Positions 33,313 to 42,606 of a stretch of 64,000 nt of DNA are shown in pieces; the first letter of the stretch is position 1; each line of letters starts with the position of its first letter. The translations under genes were made by a program, and so were the position numbers. The notes under the pieces were generated by a model. It worked only from the letters and a program-made list of their open reading frames with translations, searched no databases and had not been told where the DNA came from. The stretch comes from Rhizorhabdus dicambivorans (GTDB lineage: Bacteria > Pseudomonadota > Alphaproteobacteria > Sphingomonadales > Sphingomonadaceae): the NCBI RefSeq assembly GCF_002355275.1, contig NZ_CP023449.1:2582001-2646000 (forward strand). The letters run 5' to 3'.

Positions 33313-33324
33313 CTGCAGGCGGCT

Positions 33325-33864
33325 TCACATGAATGGCCGCGTCTCCTCCGGTCGCGCCGGGCGCGTCCCCAGTTCCAGCTGATAGATGCCGACGTCATGC
33401 CATCCTCCCTGCTTGTAGCCGACGCGGGACAGGATCCCGCAACGGACGAAGCCGAACGCCTCGTGCAGCGCCACGCTGGCGAGGTTGGGCAGGGTGATCT
33501 TGCCGATCGCGGTCTGGAAGCCCTGTGCCGCCAGGCTGGCGATCAGCACGCTGTAGAGCGTCTGGCCGACACCCTGCCGATGCCGGTCGGGCGCGACATA
33601 GACGGTGGTTTCGGCGGCCCAGCGATAGGCGGGGCGCTCGTAGAGCTTTCCGGCATAGGCATAGCCCGCGATCCGGCCCTCCTGTTCGGCGACCAGAAAC
33701 GGATAGCGCGGCAGGACATGGCCGATCCGCGCCGCGATCTCGGCGGCATCCGGCGGCGTCAGCTCGAAGGTGACGACGCTGCGTTCGACATAATGGGCAT
33801 AGATGCCGGCGATCGCTCCGGCGTCGCCGACAGTGGCGGAACGGACGCTTAAGGTCGCGCCCAT
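33325..33864 (-). CDS. GNAT N-acetyltransferase (phosphinothricin-acetyltransferase-like)
   Basis: A 179-residue acetyltransferase. It begins LSVRSATVGDAGAIAGIYAHYV and includes RSVVTFELTPP, AYAGKLYERPAYRWAAETTVYV and the acetyl-CoA loop PDRHRQGVGQTLYS, then NLASVALHEAFGF. This is the Pat/YncA group, which acetylates small amino compounds such as phosphinothricin or methionine derivatives. ATG 33864 lies inside the last codons of sppA (16-bp overlap), so it is coupled to sppA. The frame stays open upstream over sppA, but only this start gives the family N-terminus. Confidence 0.88.
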   Translation of the reverse strand: MGATLSVRSATVGDAGAIAGIYAHYVERSVVTFELTPPDAAEIAARIGHVLPRYPFLVAEQEGRIAGYAYAGKLYERPAYRWAAETTVYVAPDRHRQGVGQTLYSVLIASLAAQGFQTAIGKITLPNLASVALHEAFGFVRCGILSRVGYKQGGWHDVGIYQLELGTRPARPEETRPFM

Positions 33865-35732
33865 GCCAGCAGGTTGCGGGCCGCGGCCGCGTCGCTGGGG
33901 CGAGGCGGGGTGCCCGCCACCGCGCATTCGAGGCAGAGGGCCTGGATCGACGGGCCGGTCAACACGCGTTGCGCCTGGCCGAGCGCCGCCAGGACCGCCG
34001 CGTCGTTCCGCACCGCTGCCGCGCCCCAGGGGCCGCGCGCGGTGGCGCCCGCCACACCCTCCTCGTCCGGGCCGAACAGGGTCTGGAGCGCCTGCTTCCA
34101 CTGGGCGGGCTGCTTCTCGATATAGAGCGGGCGCACCTTGGCGGGATCGAGCTTGGCGAGCCTGGCCGCCGCCGCCACCGCGTCGTCGACCGTGCCGAAG
34201 CCGTCGACCAGTCCGATCTGCCGGGCGCTTGTCCCGGCCCATACGCGCCCTTCCGCGATCGTCCGCACCCGTTCGATCGGCAGCTTGCGCGATTGTGCGA
34301 CCAGTCCGGTGAAGCGCTGGTAGATATCCTCGATCGATCCCTGCATCAGCGCGTCGAATTGCGGCGATGTCCCGCGCAGCACATCGGGTTCGCCCGACAG
34401 CGCCGTGGTCTTCACACCGTCGGCCGACAAGCCCAGCTTGGCCAGCGAGCCCTCGAAGGTCGGCAGGATGCCGAACACGCCGATAGATCCGGTGATCGTC
34501 GCCGGATCGGCGATGATGCGATCGGCCGGGGTCGCTATCCAGTAGCCGCCGCTGGCGGCAAGCCCGCCCATCGAGACCACCACCGGCAGGCCCATCTCCT
34601 TGGCGGCGAGGATCGCCGAGCGGATCTTCTCGCCCGCCGTCACCGATCCGCCCGGCGAATCGATCCGCACGACCAGCGCCTTGATCCGCCTGCGCGCCAG
34701 TTCGTCGAGCAGCAGGTTGAAGATGGTGGTGCCCCCGGCCGTGCCCGGAGGCGCCTCGCCGTCGACAATCTCGCCGGCCACCGTCAGCACGCCGATCGCG
34801 CTGCCGCCCGACTTTTCGGGATGGGCGGCGGCCCAGCGGTCGAGCGGGATGGTCTTGAAGCCGTTGAGGCCGTTGCCGCTGTCTTCGCCCGCGATCGCCG
34901 CCACCCGCGAGTTGAACGCGTTACGGTCGCCGAGCCGGTCGACCAGCGCGGCGTCGAGCGCAGCCTGCGACATGCGGCCCTTGGCGGCCGCCATAAAGAC
35001 GGTCGGGCGGGCGGCATAGGCCGCCAGCTTCGCCTTAGGCCGGGCGGCGCCGACATCGCCGAGCCATGTGGACCACAGCGCATTGGCCAGCGCCTGGTTT
35101 GCTTCGCGCGCCTCGGGCGACTGGTCGGATCGCATATAGGGCTCTACCGCCGACTTGAAGGCGCCGACCCGATAGATTTTCGCGGTGATGCCGAGCTTGT
35201 CCATCAGCCCCTTGTAATACAGCCGCGAGCCGCCCGGCCCCGCGAGGATCACGCCGCCCAGCGGGTTCAGCCAGATCTCGGTCGCGTGCGCGGCCAGGCG
35301 ATAGGCGTCGTCGCTATAGCCGGTGGCATAGGCGAAGATCGGCTTGCCGGCGGCGCGCGCCTTGTCGAGCGCCTTGCCAGCCGCCGCCAGCGTGGCCGGC
35401 TCGCCGCCGACGAAGGCGTCGAGGTCGAGCACGATCGCCTTGACCTCGTTCGATCCGGCCGCCGTCTGCAGGGAGCGCTCGACATCGCGCAGCCGGGTCT
35501 CGCGGGCGAACTGGCGGGTGCCGGCGAACAGCGCGAAGGGATCGGCCTCGGCGGGCTGCTCGACCAGCGTGCCCGACAGGTCGATCACCAGCGCGCCGGC
35601 GGTCGGCACCGTCGGATTGGGCTTGATCGACAGCGCCGCGAACAGCAGCCCGAAGAACAGCAGCATCGCGATCAGGACAAGCGCGTCCTTGATGCCCACC
35701 AGCAACGCCCAGAGGCCCCGCAACAATTTCAT
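33849..35732 (-). CDS. sppA: Signal peptide peptidase SppA, 67 kDa type
   Basis: A 627-residue membrane-anchored serine protease that degrades cleaved signal peptides. One N-terminal membrane helix (about residues 18-38) precedes two tandem peptidase-like domains. The general-base lysine is in RVGAFKSAVEPYM in the N-terminal domain, and the nucleophilic serine is in GGLAASGGYWIATPAD in the C-terminal domain, the split-dyad arrangement of the long (67K) form. The length matches the E. coli enzyme (618 residues). The GNAT gene overlaps its 3' end. Confidence 0.93.
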   Translation of the reverse strand: MKLLRGLWALLVGIKDALVLIAMLLFFGLLFAALSIKPNPTVPTAGALVIDLSGTLVEQPAEADPFALFAGTRQFARETRLRDVERSLQTAAGSNEVKAIVLDLDAFVGGEPATLAAAGKALDKARAAGKPIFAYATGYSDDAYRLAAHATEIWLNPLGGVILAGPGGSRLYYKGLMDKLGITAKIYRVGAFKSAVEPYMRSDQSPEAREANQALANALWSTWLGDVGAARPKAKLAAYAARPTVFMAAAKGRMSQAALDAALVDRLGDRNAFNSRVAAIAGEDSGNGLNGFKTIPLDRWAAAHPEKSGGSAIGVLTVAGEIVDGEAPPGTAGGTTIFNLLLDELARRRIKALVVRIDSPGGSVTAGEKIRSAILAAKEMGLPVVVSMGGLAASGGYWIATPADRIIADPATITGSIGVFGILPTFEGSLAKLGLSADGVKTTALSGEPDVLRGTSPQFDALMQGSIEDIYQRFTGLVAQSRKLPIERVRTIAEGRVWAGTSARQIGLVDGFGTVDDAVAAAARLAKLDPAKVRPLYIEKQPAQWKQALQTLFGPDEEGVAGATARGPWGAAAVRNDAAVLAALGQAQRVLTGPSIQALCLECAVAGTPPRPSDAAAARNLLAWARP

Positions 35733-35863
35733 GACAGATCCGGATTCCCGCTCGATATCAGTCGTGAATAGGCCGCTAGCGGATAGCCGTCCATGGCTCC
35801 GTACACTCCAACGCCGTCATTCCCCGAAAGTGGGACCTTGGGAAAGAGTCGCCAGCCCCCAAC

Positions 35864-36010
35864 ACTCGTCATCCTCGCGGAAGCGGGGATCCATAACCCC
35901 TTCCGCCAAGAGGTTCGAGCTTCAGAGAATATGGATTCCCGCCTTCGGCATGTAGCCGAAGTTTATCCTGAGCGCCTGCCTTGCAGGCAGTCGAAGGGCG
36001 GGAGTGACGG
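35864..36010 (-). repeat. 147-bp dispersed element, inverted second copy
   Basis: The reverse complement of 3885-4031, of equal length and with about five differences (for example ACTCCC against ATTCCC at one end). It lies between sppA and the transglutaminase gene, both on the minus strand, in a gap of 356 bp (35733-36088) that has no gene. A short related hairpin (AAAGGTCCCGCGCGAGCGG) follows at about 36031-36050. Equal ends of the two copies suggest a discrete mobile or propagating unit. Confidence 0.85.
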
Positions 36011-36088
36011 GTTGGGAGTGACGGGGTTAATTCAAAGGTCCCGCGCGAGCGGAATGATGGTGAAGCGGGGCCAAGAGGAGGCACGCCC

Positions 36089-36916
36089 TCAGCTCTGCAA
36101 CTGCCCCTGCGACAGGCTCACGTCGACGCCGATGTTGAGCACCTCGTGCCCGCCGCCGACCCTCGCGCCCGAGATCGGCGCGGCGTCGCGGAAGTCCAGG
36201 CCCTTGGCGACGCGGACATAGCGGTCGCTGGGGCACATGTCGTTGGCGGGATCGAAGCCGATCCAGCTGAAGCCGGGCACGTCGATCTCCGCCCAGAAAT
36301 GCGGCGCCTGGCGATGGCCGTGGCCGGGATCGTCGCGATAGATATAGCCGGTGACGAAGCGGGCGGCGAAGCCCGCCGCGCGGGCCGCGGCGATCAGCAC
36401 ATGCGCCATGTCCATGCTGCAGCCCCGGCCGGCCGCGATCACCTCGCTGACCGGGCGGACCTCGGTGCTGCGCTCCTCCGTGCAGCGGATCATCGCATGG
36501 ACGGCGCTGTTGATGGCATGGACCCGGCTCAGTTCGTCGCCGGACGCGCGATCATGCTCGGCGGCGAGCGCCAGCAGGCTTTCCTCGGGCGTGGTCAACT
36601 CGGTGGTGCGGGTGAACACCATGGGCGGCAAGGTCTCGATCGCGCCGGAAACGACCCCGGCGCGGTCCTCGGTCAGCACCTCGCCGGTGACGCGCAGGCC
36701 GATCCGTTCGACTGGCCCGGCGAGGTACAGCATCGAGGTGACGTTGCCGAAGCCGTCGGTGGCGTGCTTGAGCCGCGCGTCGCAATCGACGTCGATCCGC
36801 CAGTGGACGACATTCTGGCCGATATGGCTGGCGGGCGTCAGCCGCAGTAGCTGCACGACCCGCGCCTGCGGCTCGGTGTAGCGATATTCGGTCTGGTGGT
36901 GGATCAGGAGTCGCAT
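36089..36916 (-). CDS. Transglutaminase-like cysteine protease domain protein
   Basis: A 275-residue protein. The N-terminal beta-domain starts MRLLIHHQTEYRYTEPQARVVQLLRL, as in bacterial transglutaminase-like proteins. The catalytic triad is Cys in AAGRGCSMDMAHVLI, His in GHRQAPHFWAEIDVPG and Asp in GFDPANDMCP. It is the third gene of the widespread ATP-grasp/alpha-E/transglutaminase cluster, 9 bp after alpha-E. That cluster is predicted to make or modify a peptide, with the transglutaminase-like protein acting as peptidase or transamidase. No substrate is known. Confidence 0.9.
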   Translation of the reverse strand: MRLLIHHQTEYRYTEPQARVVQLLRLTPASHIGQNVVHWRIDVDCDARLKHATDGFGNVTSMLYLAGPVERIGLRVTGEVLTEDRAGVVSGAIETLPPMVFTRTTELTTPEESLLALAAEHDRASGDELSRVHAINSAVHAMIRCTEERSTEVRPVSEVIAAGRGCSMDMAHVLIAAARAAGFAARFVTGYIYRDDPGHGHRQAPHFWAEIDVPGFSWIGFDPANDMCPSDRYVRVAKGLDFRDAAPISGARVGGGHEVLNIGVDVSLSQGQLQS

Positions 36917-36925
36917 GAGGGGACC

Positions 36926-37861
36926 TCAGCCGAACCGGAATTGCTGCCCTATCGCATGATGGATGCGCGTGTTCTCGTGGATGAACGCGGTCAGCCATTC
37001 ATGCAAACCCTGGGCGAAGATCGCGTCGATCGTGGTGCGTTCGAGCGCGTTGTGGCGGACGCGGGCGAGCCGGTCGGCCTCGCCCTGCAGGCCGGTGCGC
37101 TTGCCGATGGCATTGAGGTGCGCCACGACCTCCTCCGAAGACGCGACCAGCGAGCGCGGCAGTTCGGGCTTCAGGCACAGCAGTTCGGCGACCAGCCAGG
37201 GTTTCAGCCCCTCGCTGTACAGCCAGCGATAGGCGGTGACCGCCGAGACGGTGTGGAGGATGGTTGTCCACTGGTCGCGGTCGATCAGCCCGCCGACCTT
37301 TTCGCCCTCTGGCAGCAGCAGATGATATTTGACGTCGATCAGCCGCGCGGTGTTGTCGGAGCGCTCCATCGCCGCGCCGAGGCCGATGAAGCTGTAGGCT
37401 TCGTTGCGCAGCATCCGGTGCAGCGCCCCCTCGAAGCCGCGCGTCTCGGCGCGGATATGCTCGACCAGGCTCAACGTCGTCTGGCTGCCACCGGTCGAGG
37501 CGCGGCCGCGCAGGAACAGCCACGCACGGTTGATCGCCTCCCAGGCGTCGCGGCTCAGCGCGGTGCGCACCGATTTGGCATTGCTGCGCGCGGCATCGAG
37601 ACAGGAGCGGATCGAGTTGGGATTGTCCGCCGACAGCGTCAGGTAGCGGCTGATCGCGAGCGGCGATCGGGTCTCGCCGGTCAGGCCGAAATCATAGTCG
37701 GCGGCGGCGACCAGCAGCGCGCTATCCCAGGCGCCCTGGCCGGCGGGGCGGGCGGAGAGCGCGTCGAGGCGGATCGTCGCCTCGATCAGCCGGGCGGTGA
37801 ACTCGGCCCGCTCGACATAGCGGCCGATCCAGTAGAGCGAACTGGCGGTGCGGGAGAGCAT
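36926..37861 (-). CDS. Alpha-E domain-containing protein (DUF403)
   Basis: A 311-residue all-helical protein beginning MLSRTASSLYWIGRYVERAEFTARL, diagnostic of the alpha-E domain, and carrying SLVEHIRAETRGFEGAL and RNEAYSFIGLGAAMERSDNTARLID. The domain is found only with circularly permuted ATP-grasp enzymes and transglutaminase-like proteins. It is predicted to help the ligase or bind the product. Its ATG overlaps the ATP-grasp stop (TGATG), so translation is coupled. Confidence 0.92.
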   Translation of the reverse strand: MLSRTASSLYWIGRYVERAEFTARLIEATIRLDALSARPAGQGAWDSALLVAAADYDFGLTGETRSPLAISRYLTLSADNPNSIRSCLDAARSNAKSVRTALSRDAWEAINRAWLFLRGRASTGGSQTTLSLVEHIRAETRGFEGALHRMLRNEAYSFIGLGAAMERSDNTARLIDVKYHLLLPEGEKVGGLIDRDQWTTILHTVSAVTAYRWLYSEGLKPWLVAELLCLKPELPRSLVASSEEVVAHLNAIGKRTGLQGEADRLARVRHNALERTTIDAIFAQGLHEWLTAFIHENTRIHHAIGQQFRFG

Positions 37862-39321
37862 CAGGCGGCGCTCCCCGTGGCATCGGCCGCATCGTCGGCC
37901 AGGATCAGGCTGTCCTTGGTGCCGCCGCCCTGGCTGCTGTTCACCACCAGCGATCCCTCGCGCAGCGCGACCCGGGTCAGGCCGCCCGGCGTGATGGTGA
38001 CGCCCTTGGCGCCCGACAGCACGAACGGCCGGAAATCGACATGGCGTGGCGCCACGCCTTTCTCTGTCAGCGTCGGTACGGTCGACAGGGCGAGGGTGGG
38101 CTGCGCGATATAGCGGTGCGGCTCGGCGACCAGCGCGGCGCGGAACTCCTCGATCTGCCCCTTGCTCGCGGTCGGGCCGACCAGCATGCCGTAGCCGCCC
38201 GACCCATCGACCAGCTTCACCACCAGCTTGTCGAGATTGTCGAGCGTATATTGCAGTGCGCTGGCCTCGCGGCAGCGATAGGTCTCGACATTGGGCAGCT
38301 TGGCGTCGCTGCCCGCATAATATTTCACGATCTCGGGCATATAGCTGTAGATCGCCTTGTCGTCGGCGATGCCGGTGCCCGGCGCGTTCACCAGCGCGAC
38401 ATTACCCGCCATATAGGCCGCGATGATGCCGGGAACGCCCAGCAGAGAATCGGGCTTGAACACCAGCGGGTCGAGATAGTCGTCGTCGATGCGGCGATAG
38501 ATGACGTCGACCTGCACGCGCCCCTCGATCGTCCGCATCCACACCTTGTCGTCGTCGACCTCCAGATCGGCCGCCTCGACCAGTTCGATCCCCATCGAAT
38601 CGGCCAGGAAGCTGTGCTCGTAGAAGGCCGAGTTGAAATGGCCGGGGGTCAGCAGCACGCAGGTCGCCCCGGTCCCCTGGCGCCGTGGCGATACCGACTG
38701 CAGCGTCTCCAGCAGCGCGTCCGGATAGCTGTCGATCGGAGCGACCTTGAACTGCTCGAACAGCTCGGGGCAGAGCCGCAGCATCGCCTCGCGATTCTCC
38801 AGCATGTAGGAGACGCCGGACGGCGTGCGGGCATTGTCCTCGAGCACCCAGAAATCGTCGGGGCCGGTGCGGACGAGATCGATGCCGCAGATATGCGCGA
38901 ACACGCCGTGCGGGGGCTTCGCGCCCGCCAGCATCGGCCGGAACTGCGGGTTGGAGAGGATCAGTTCCTCGGGGACGATCTTGTCGGCCAATATCTTGCG
39001 GGGGCCATATATGTCGGCAAGGAAGGCGTTGATCGCCTCGACCCGCTGCACCAGCCCTTCGGAGAGATTGGCCCATTCGCGCGCGGTGAAGACGCGGGGG
39101 ACGATGTCGAACGGGATGATCCGCTCGGCGGATTCCTCCTCGCCATAGACGGCAAAGGTTATGCCCAGTTGGCGAAAGGCGGTTTCGGCGGCCTTCTGGC
39201 GCCGGTCGAGCTCGGCGGGCGGGGTGGTCTCCATCCATTCGCGCAAGCGTGCGAACTCGGGCCTTCCCGCCGGGTCTCCCGGCTTGCCCCGGATTTCGTC
39301 GAAAGCGGCTGCCCCTGCCAT
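37861..39321 (-). CDS. Circularly permuted type 2 ATP-grasp protein (DUF404/DUF407)
   Basis: A 486-residue predicted amide-bond-forming ligase. Visible landmarks are GITFAVYGEE, IPFDIVPRVFTAREW, FAHICGIDLVRTGPDDFWVLEDNARTPSGVSYMLENR, KLVVKLVDGSGGYGMLVGP and RHVDFRPFVLSG, all family-typical. The domain uses ATP to activate a carboxylate. With alpha-E and the transglutaminase-like protein it forms a predicted amidoligase operon of unknown product. It is the first gene of the operon; the promoter should be in 39322-39471. Confidence 0.92.
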   Translation of the reverse strand: MAGAAAFDEIRGKPGDPAGRPEFARLREWMETTPPAELDRRQKAAETAFRQLGITFAVYGEEESAERIIPFDIVPRVFTAREWANLSEGLVQRVEAINAFLADIYGPRKILADKIVPEELILSNPQFRPMLAGAKPPHGVFAHICGIDLVRTGPDDFWVLEDNARTPSGVSYMLENREAMLRLCPELFEQFKVAPIDSYPDALLETLQSVSPRRQGTGATCVLLTPGHFNSAFYEHSFLADSMGIELVEAADLEVDDDKVWMRTIEGRVQVDVIYRRIDDDYLDPLVFKPDSLLGVPGIIAAYMAGNVALVNAPGTGIADDKAIYSYMPEIVKYYAGSDAKLPNVETYRCREASALQYTLDNLDKLVVKLVDGSGGYGMLVGPTASKGQIEEFRAALVAEPHRYIAQPTLALSTVPTLTEKGVAPRHVDFRPFVLSGAKGVTITPGGLTRVALREGSLVVNSSQGGGTKDSLILADDAADATGSAA

Positions 39322-39471
39322 ATGCCTCCATTATCTGTCTGGTCGACGCGATGGATGGTGCAACGCTTCGCTGCGCTGCACAAGAGGCTTTGCGAGACCC
39401 ATGCCGATATTCGGTGTCGGAACGCCCCCCGGGCTGCAACGTCCCGGCATCGCCAGCGTTCCGTATCGGGC

Positions 39472-41523
39472 TCAGCCCGGCTTCACCTTGCCCAGATAGG
39501 TCGACAGCCGGTTGCGGGTCAGCCCGCGCGCGCGCGCCGGATTGAGCAGGTCGTAGACGACCGCATTCTCCAGCACCTTCTGCACATAGCCGCGCGTCTC
39601 GGCGAAGGGGATCGCCTCGATCCAGTCGACCACGTCGACGCCGGGCAGGCGGGGGTCGCCATTGGCCTTCAGGAACTTGTTCACATTGCCCGGCCCGGCA
39701 TTGTAGCTGGCGATGGCGAGCACATAATTGCCGCCATAATAGTTCAGCATCCGGTCGAAGAAGGCCGATCCGATCATCACATTATAGTCGATCTCGGCCA
39801 GCTTCAGCGGATCATAGGGCAGGCCCATGCGCCCGGCCTGCTCCTTTGCGGTGGCGGGCATCAGCTGCATCAGCCCGCGCGCGCCGACGCGGCTCGTCGC
39901 CTGCCGGTCGAACTGGCTCTCCTGGCGGCTGATCGCGTGGATCAGCGTCCAGTGCTCCTTCATCGCCGGGGGCACCGGCACCTCGGGAAAGCCGATGCGC
40001 AGCGGGTCGGGCGTGCCGCTGGTCCGCGCGGCGCGCGACACCATCACCCCCAGGTCGGGCCGGTCGACCGATCGGGCCAGCTCGCCCGCCAGGATATGGT
40101 CGCTGTCGGTGCGGGCATTGGCGGCGATCAGGCGGACGAAGGCGGTCTGGTCCTGCCATGGCCCTGTGCGGCCCAGCAGCCGCACGGCGCGGACGACCTC
40201 GCTCGCCTCGAAGGATGCCCGCTCCTCGGCGGTCACCGCCGATCGCTGCGGCTCGGGCGGAAGCGCCAGGTCGCGGCCTAGCCGTTCGGCGGCGAGCTGG
40301 CCATAATATTGGTCGATATGTGGCGCCGCCTGGCCGAGATAGCTCTTCGCCCAGTCGGGCTTGCCGCCACGTTCGGCGGCGCGGCCGGCCCAGTACCAGC
40401 CCTTGGTCTGGGTGCCCGGGGTCTGCGCCGCGCGGGCATAGCGGTCGAACATGATGACCGCATCGTCATAGCGGCCCAGCTTCTCCAGCGCGACGGTGCC
40501 GGCCAGCCACATCAGGCTGGTATAGTCGTCGCGTTCGGCGAACGGGCGGTCGCGGATGCGGGTGCCGGGCGGAAAGGCCTGCTCGGCATGCTTGGCGATC
40601 GCCAGCGCCAGATCATATTGCGCGTCGGCGTTGGCGGCCTGGGCGAAGCTCAGCAGATTGTCCAGGAACCAGGCGGTATCGAACGGCGGGCTGGCCAGGT
40701 TGCGCGACTTGCCCAGCCAGATGCGCGCGCCCATGCTGTCGGCCTTGTCGCGCAGATAGCGGGCACGCTCGATCATGATGCCGGGATCGCGGTTCACCGC
40801 ATCGCCGGCCGCCAGGAACCTGGCCTCCGCATCCGGATCCTTGCGCAGCAGGGCGAGCCGTGCCGCATAGAGCGGGCGCTTGGCCGGCGTGACATTCTCG
40901 ATCTGGCGGGCGGCCGGGGTGGTGGCCCGGTCCAGCAGCAGGCGTTCCATCCGCCTGTCGTGATCGGCGCGGGTCATGCTCGCCCCGAAACGTGCCGTCA
41001 GCCGGGCCTCGTCGTCGGCGATCAGGCCCTTGGTCACCCAGGCCGCGGCGGCGTTGTTCCGCGCCTCGGCAAGCCGGCCGGTCGCCTGCAGCGCCTCGGC
41101 ATAGCGGGTCTGGCCGGCGGCGGTGAGCGGGGGGAAGCGGGTGAAGAAGGTCACCACCAGCTTGGTGTCGAAGCGGTTCGGGTCGATCCGTCGCTCGGCG
41201 GCGCGGCGCATCGCCTGCTCGCCGGGCCAGCCCGGATGCGCGATCAGGAAGGCCGCATAATCCTGGAATGGGAGCGAATCGGTCTGCTGCAGCCGCCGCC
41301 ATTCGTTGATCGCGCCCTGCAGCACATCGTCGCGCCACGCCGGGGCGCCGGGCGCGGGCGCGCGGTTCAGCCCGCTGGGGGCCGGCAGCTCCGGCGCCAT
41401 GGTCGCGGCGATCGCCGCCGTGGAGACCAGCGCCGCCATGCCTGTAAAAAGACGGCGGGAGCGACTGGACAGGGGAGGGTGCCCGAACCTATTGGGCGCT
41501 TTCGTTGCTCGGACACGGTTCAT
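39472..41523 (-). CDS. Soluble lytic murein transglycosylase (Slt family)
   Basis: A 683-residue periplasmic enzyme that cleaves peptidoglycan glycan strands to 1,6-anhydro-muropeptides. It has a hydrophobic signal segment (LFTGMAALVSTAAIAATMA), a long alpha-helical superhelix, then a C-terminal SLT domain with the catalytic Glu in AISRQESQFD, ARGLMQLMPATA and IASYNAGPGNVNKFL. I start at ATG 41523 (MNRVRATK), although the frame is open beyond it. It is divergent from dapA with a 46-bp gap, so the two promoters overlap. Confidence 0.9.
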   Translation of the reverse strand: MNRVRATKAPNRFGHPPLSSRSRRLFTGMAALVSTAAIAATMAPELPAPSGLNRAPAPGAPAWRDDVLQGAINEWRRLQQTDSLPFQDYAAFLIAHPGWPGEQAMRRAAERRIDPNRFDTKLVVTFFTRFPPLTAAGQTRYAEALQATGRLAEARNNAAAAWVTKGLIADDEARLTARFGASMTRADHDRRMERLLLDRATTPAARQIENVTPAKRPLYAARLALLRKDPDAEARFLAAGDAVNRDPGIMIERARYLRDKADSMGARIWLGKSRNLASPPFDTAWFLDNLLSFAQAANADAQYDLALAIAKHAEQAFPPGTRIRDRPFAERDDYTSLMWLAGTVALEKLGRYDDAVIMFDRYARAAQTPGTQTKGWYWAGRAAERGGKPDWAKSYLGQAAPHIDQYYGQLAAERLGRDLALPPEPQRSAVTAEERASFEASEVVRAVRLLGRTGPWQDQTAFVRLIAANARTDSDHILAGELARSVDRPDLGVMVSRAARTSGTPDPLRIGFPEVPVPPAMKEHWTLIHAISRQESQFDRQATSRVGARGLMQLMPATAKEQAGRMGLPYDPLKLAEIDYNVMIGSAFFDRMLNYYGGNYVLAIASYNAGPGNVNKFLKANGDPRLPGVDVVDWIEAIPFAETRGYVQKVLENAVVYDLLNPARARGLTRNRLSTYLGKVKPG

Positions 41524-41569
41524 GACGCCATTATGGCGTGCCCGTGGCCCGAGGTGAAGGGAGAGCGTG

Positions 41570-42445
41570 ATGTTCAGTGGGTCGATACCAGCCCTGGTGA
41601 CGCCGTTTCGCGACGGGGCGTTCGACGAGAAACTGTTCCGCGCCTTCGTCGACTGGCAGATCGACGAGGGATCGAGCGCGCTTGTCCCCTGCGGCACGAC
41701 CGGCGAATCCGCGACGATGTCGATCGAGGAGCACAACCACGTCGTCAAGGTCTGCATCGAGCAGGCCCGGGGGCGGGTGCCGGTGATCGCCGGTTGCGGA
41801 TCGAACGATACCGCCGTCGCGCTGGAGCATATGAAGTCCGCGCAGAAGGCCGGCGCCGATGCCGCGCTGGTGGTGCTGCCCTATTATAACCGGCCGAACC
41901 AGGACGGGCTGCTGCTGCATTATCGCCATCTGGCCGAGAATTGCAGCCTGCCGATCATCGTCTACAATGTGCCCGCGCGCACCGTCACCGATATCCAGCC
42001 CGAGACGCTGGGCCAGCTGGCCGCGATCAAGACGATCGTCGGCATCAAGGACGCCAGCGGCAAGGTCGAGCGGGTCTCGGCGCAGCGCCAGCATTGCGGC
42101 CCCGATTTCTGCCAGCTGTCGGGCAATGACGATATGGCGCTGGGCTTCATGGCGATGGGGGGGCGCGGCTGCATCTCGGTGACCGCGAACGTCCTGCCCG
42201 GCCTGTGCGCGCAGTTCCAGAAGGCCTGCCTCGAAGGCCGGTGGAATGACGCGCTGGCGCTGCAGGACAGGCTGTTCCCGCTCCATGCCGCGCTGTTTAC
42301 CGATGCCTCGCCAGGCCCGGTCAAATATGCGCTGACCCGCACCTACAGGGATTTCCCGGACGAACTCCGCATGCCGATGACCTGGCCTTCCGAAGCGAGC
42401 CGTGCCGCGGTCGATGCGGCGCTCGCCCATGCGGGGGCGATCTAG
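41570..42445 (+). CDS. dapA: 4-hydroxy-tetrahydrodipicolinate synthase DapA
   Basis: A 291-residue (beta/alpha)8 enzyme condensing pyruvate and aspartate semialdehyde, the first step of the lysine/diaminopimelate branch. The Schiff-base lysine is Lys160 in GIKDASGK, Tyr132 is in VYNVPAR, and Thr43/Thr44 are in CGTTGESAT, all matching the E. coli numbering within one residue. The start is ATG 41570, with AAGGGAG seven bases upstream; a GTG one codon earlier is possible. The gene is followed by a palindromic element and smpB. Confidence 0.95.
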   Translation: MFSGSIPALVTPFRDGAFDEKLFRAFVDWQIDEGSSALVPCGTTGESATMSIEEHNHVVKVCIEQARGRVPVIAGCGSNDTAVALEHMKSAQKAGADAALVVLPYYNRPNQDGLLLHYRHLAENCSLPIIVYNVPARTVTDIQPETLGQLAAIKTIVGIKDASGKVERVSAQRQHCGPDFCQLSGNDDMALGFMAMGGRGCISVTANVLPGLCAQFQKACLEGRWNDALALQDRLFPLHAALFTDASPGPVKYALTRTYRDFPDELRMPMTWPSEASRAAVDAALAHAGAI

Positions 42446-42451
42446 TTTTCT

Positions 42452-42592
42452 CCCCTCCCTGATCGGGGAGGGGCAGGGGGTGGGTTGCGAGCGCCAGCGA
42501 GCACACTACCTTCTTTTCGATAGAGCAACGATAACGGCGTCGAGCCGTTCTCGTCGCTTGCCCACCCCTTTCCCTCCCGCATGCGGGAGGGG
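42452..42592. repeat. Nested palindromic element between dapA and smpB
   Basis: A 141-bp inverted repeat whose arms are themselves hairpins: the left arm is CCCCTCCCTGATCGGGGAGG followed by GGTGGGTTGCGAGC, and the right arm is GCTTGCCCACCCC followed by TCCCGCATGCGGGAGGGG. The core (about 42500-42540) is unpaired. The build is like that of 7693-7848, though the sequence differs. No coding content is seen. Confidence 0.78.
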
Positions 42593-42606
42593 TGATGTAG
42601 AGTTTT

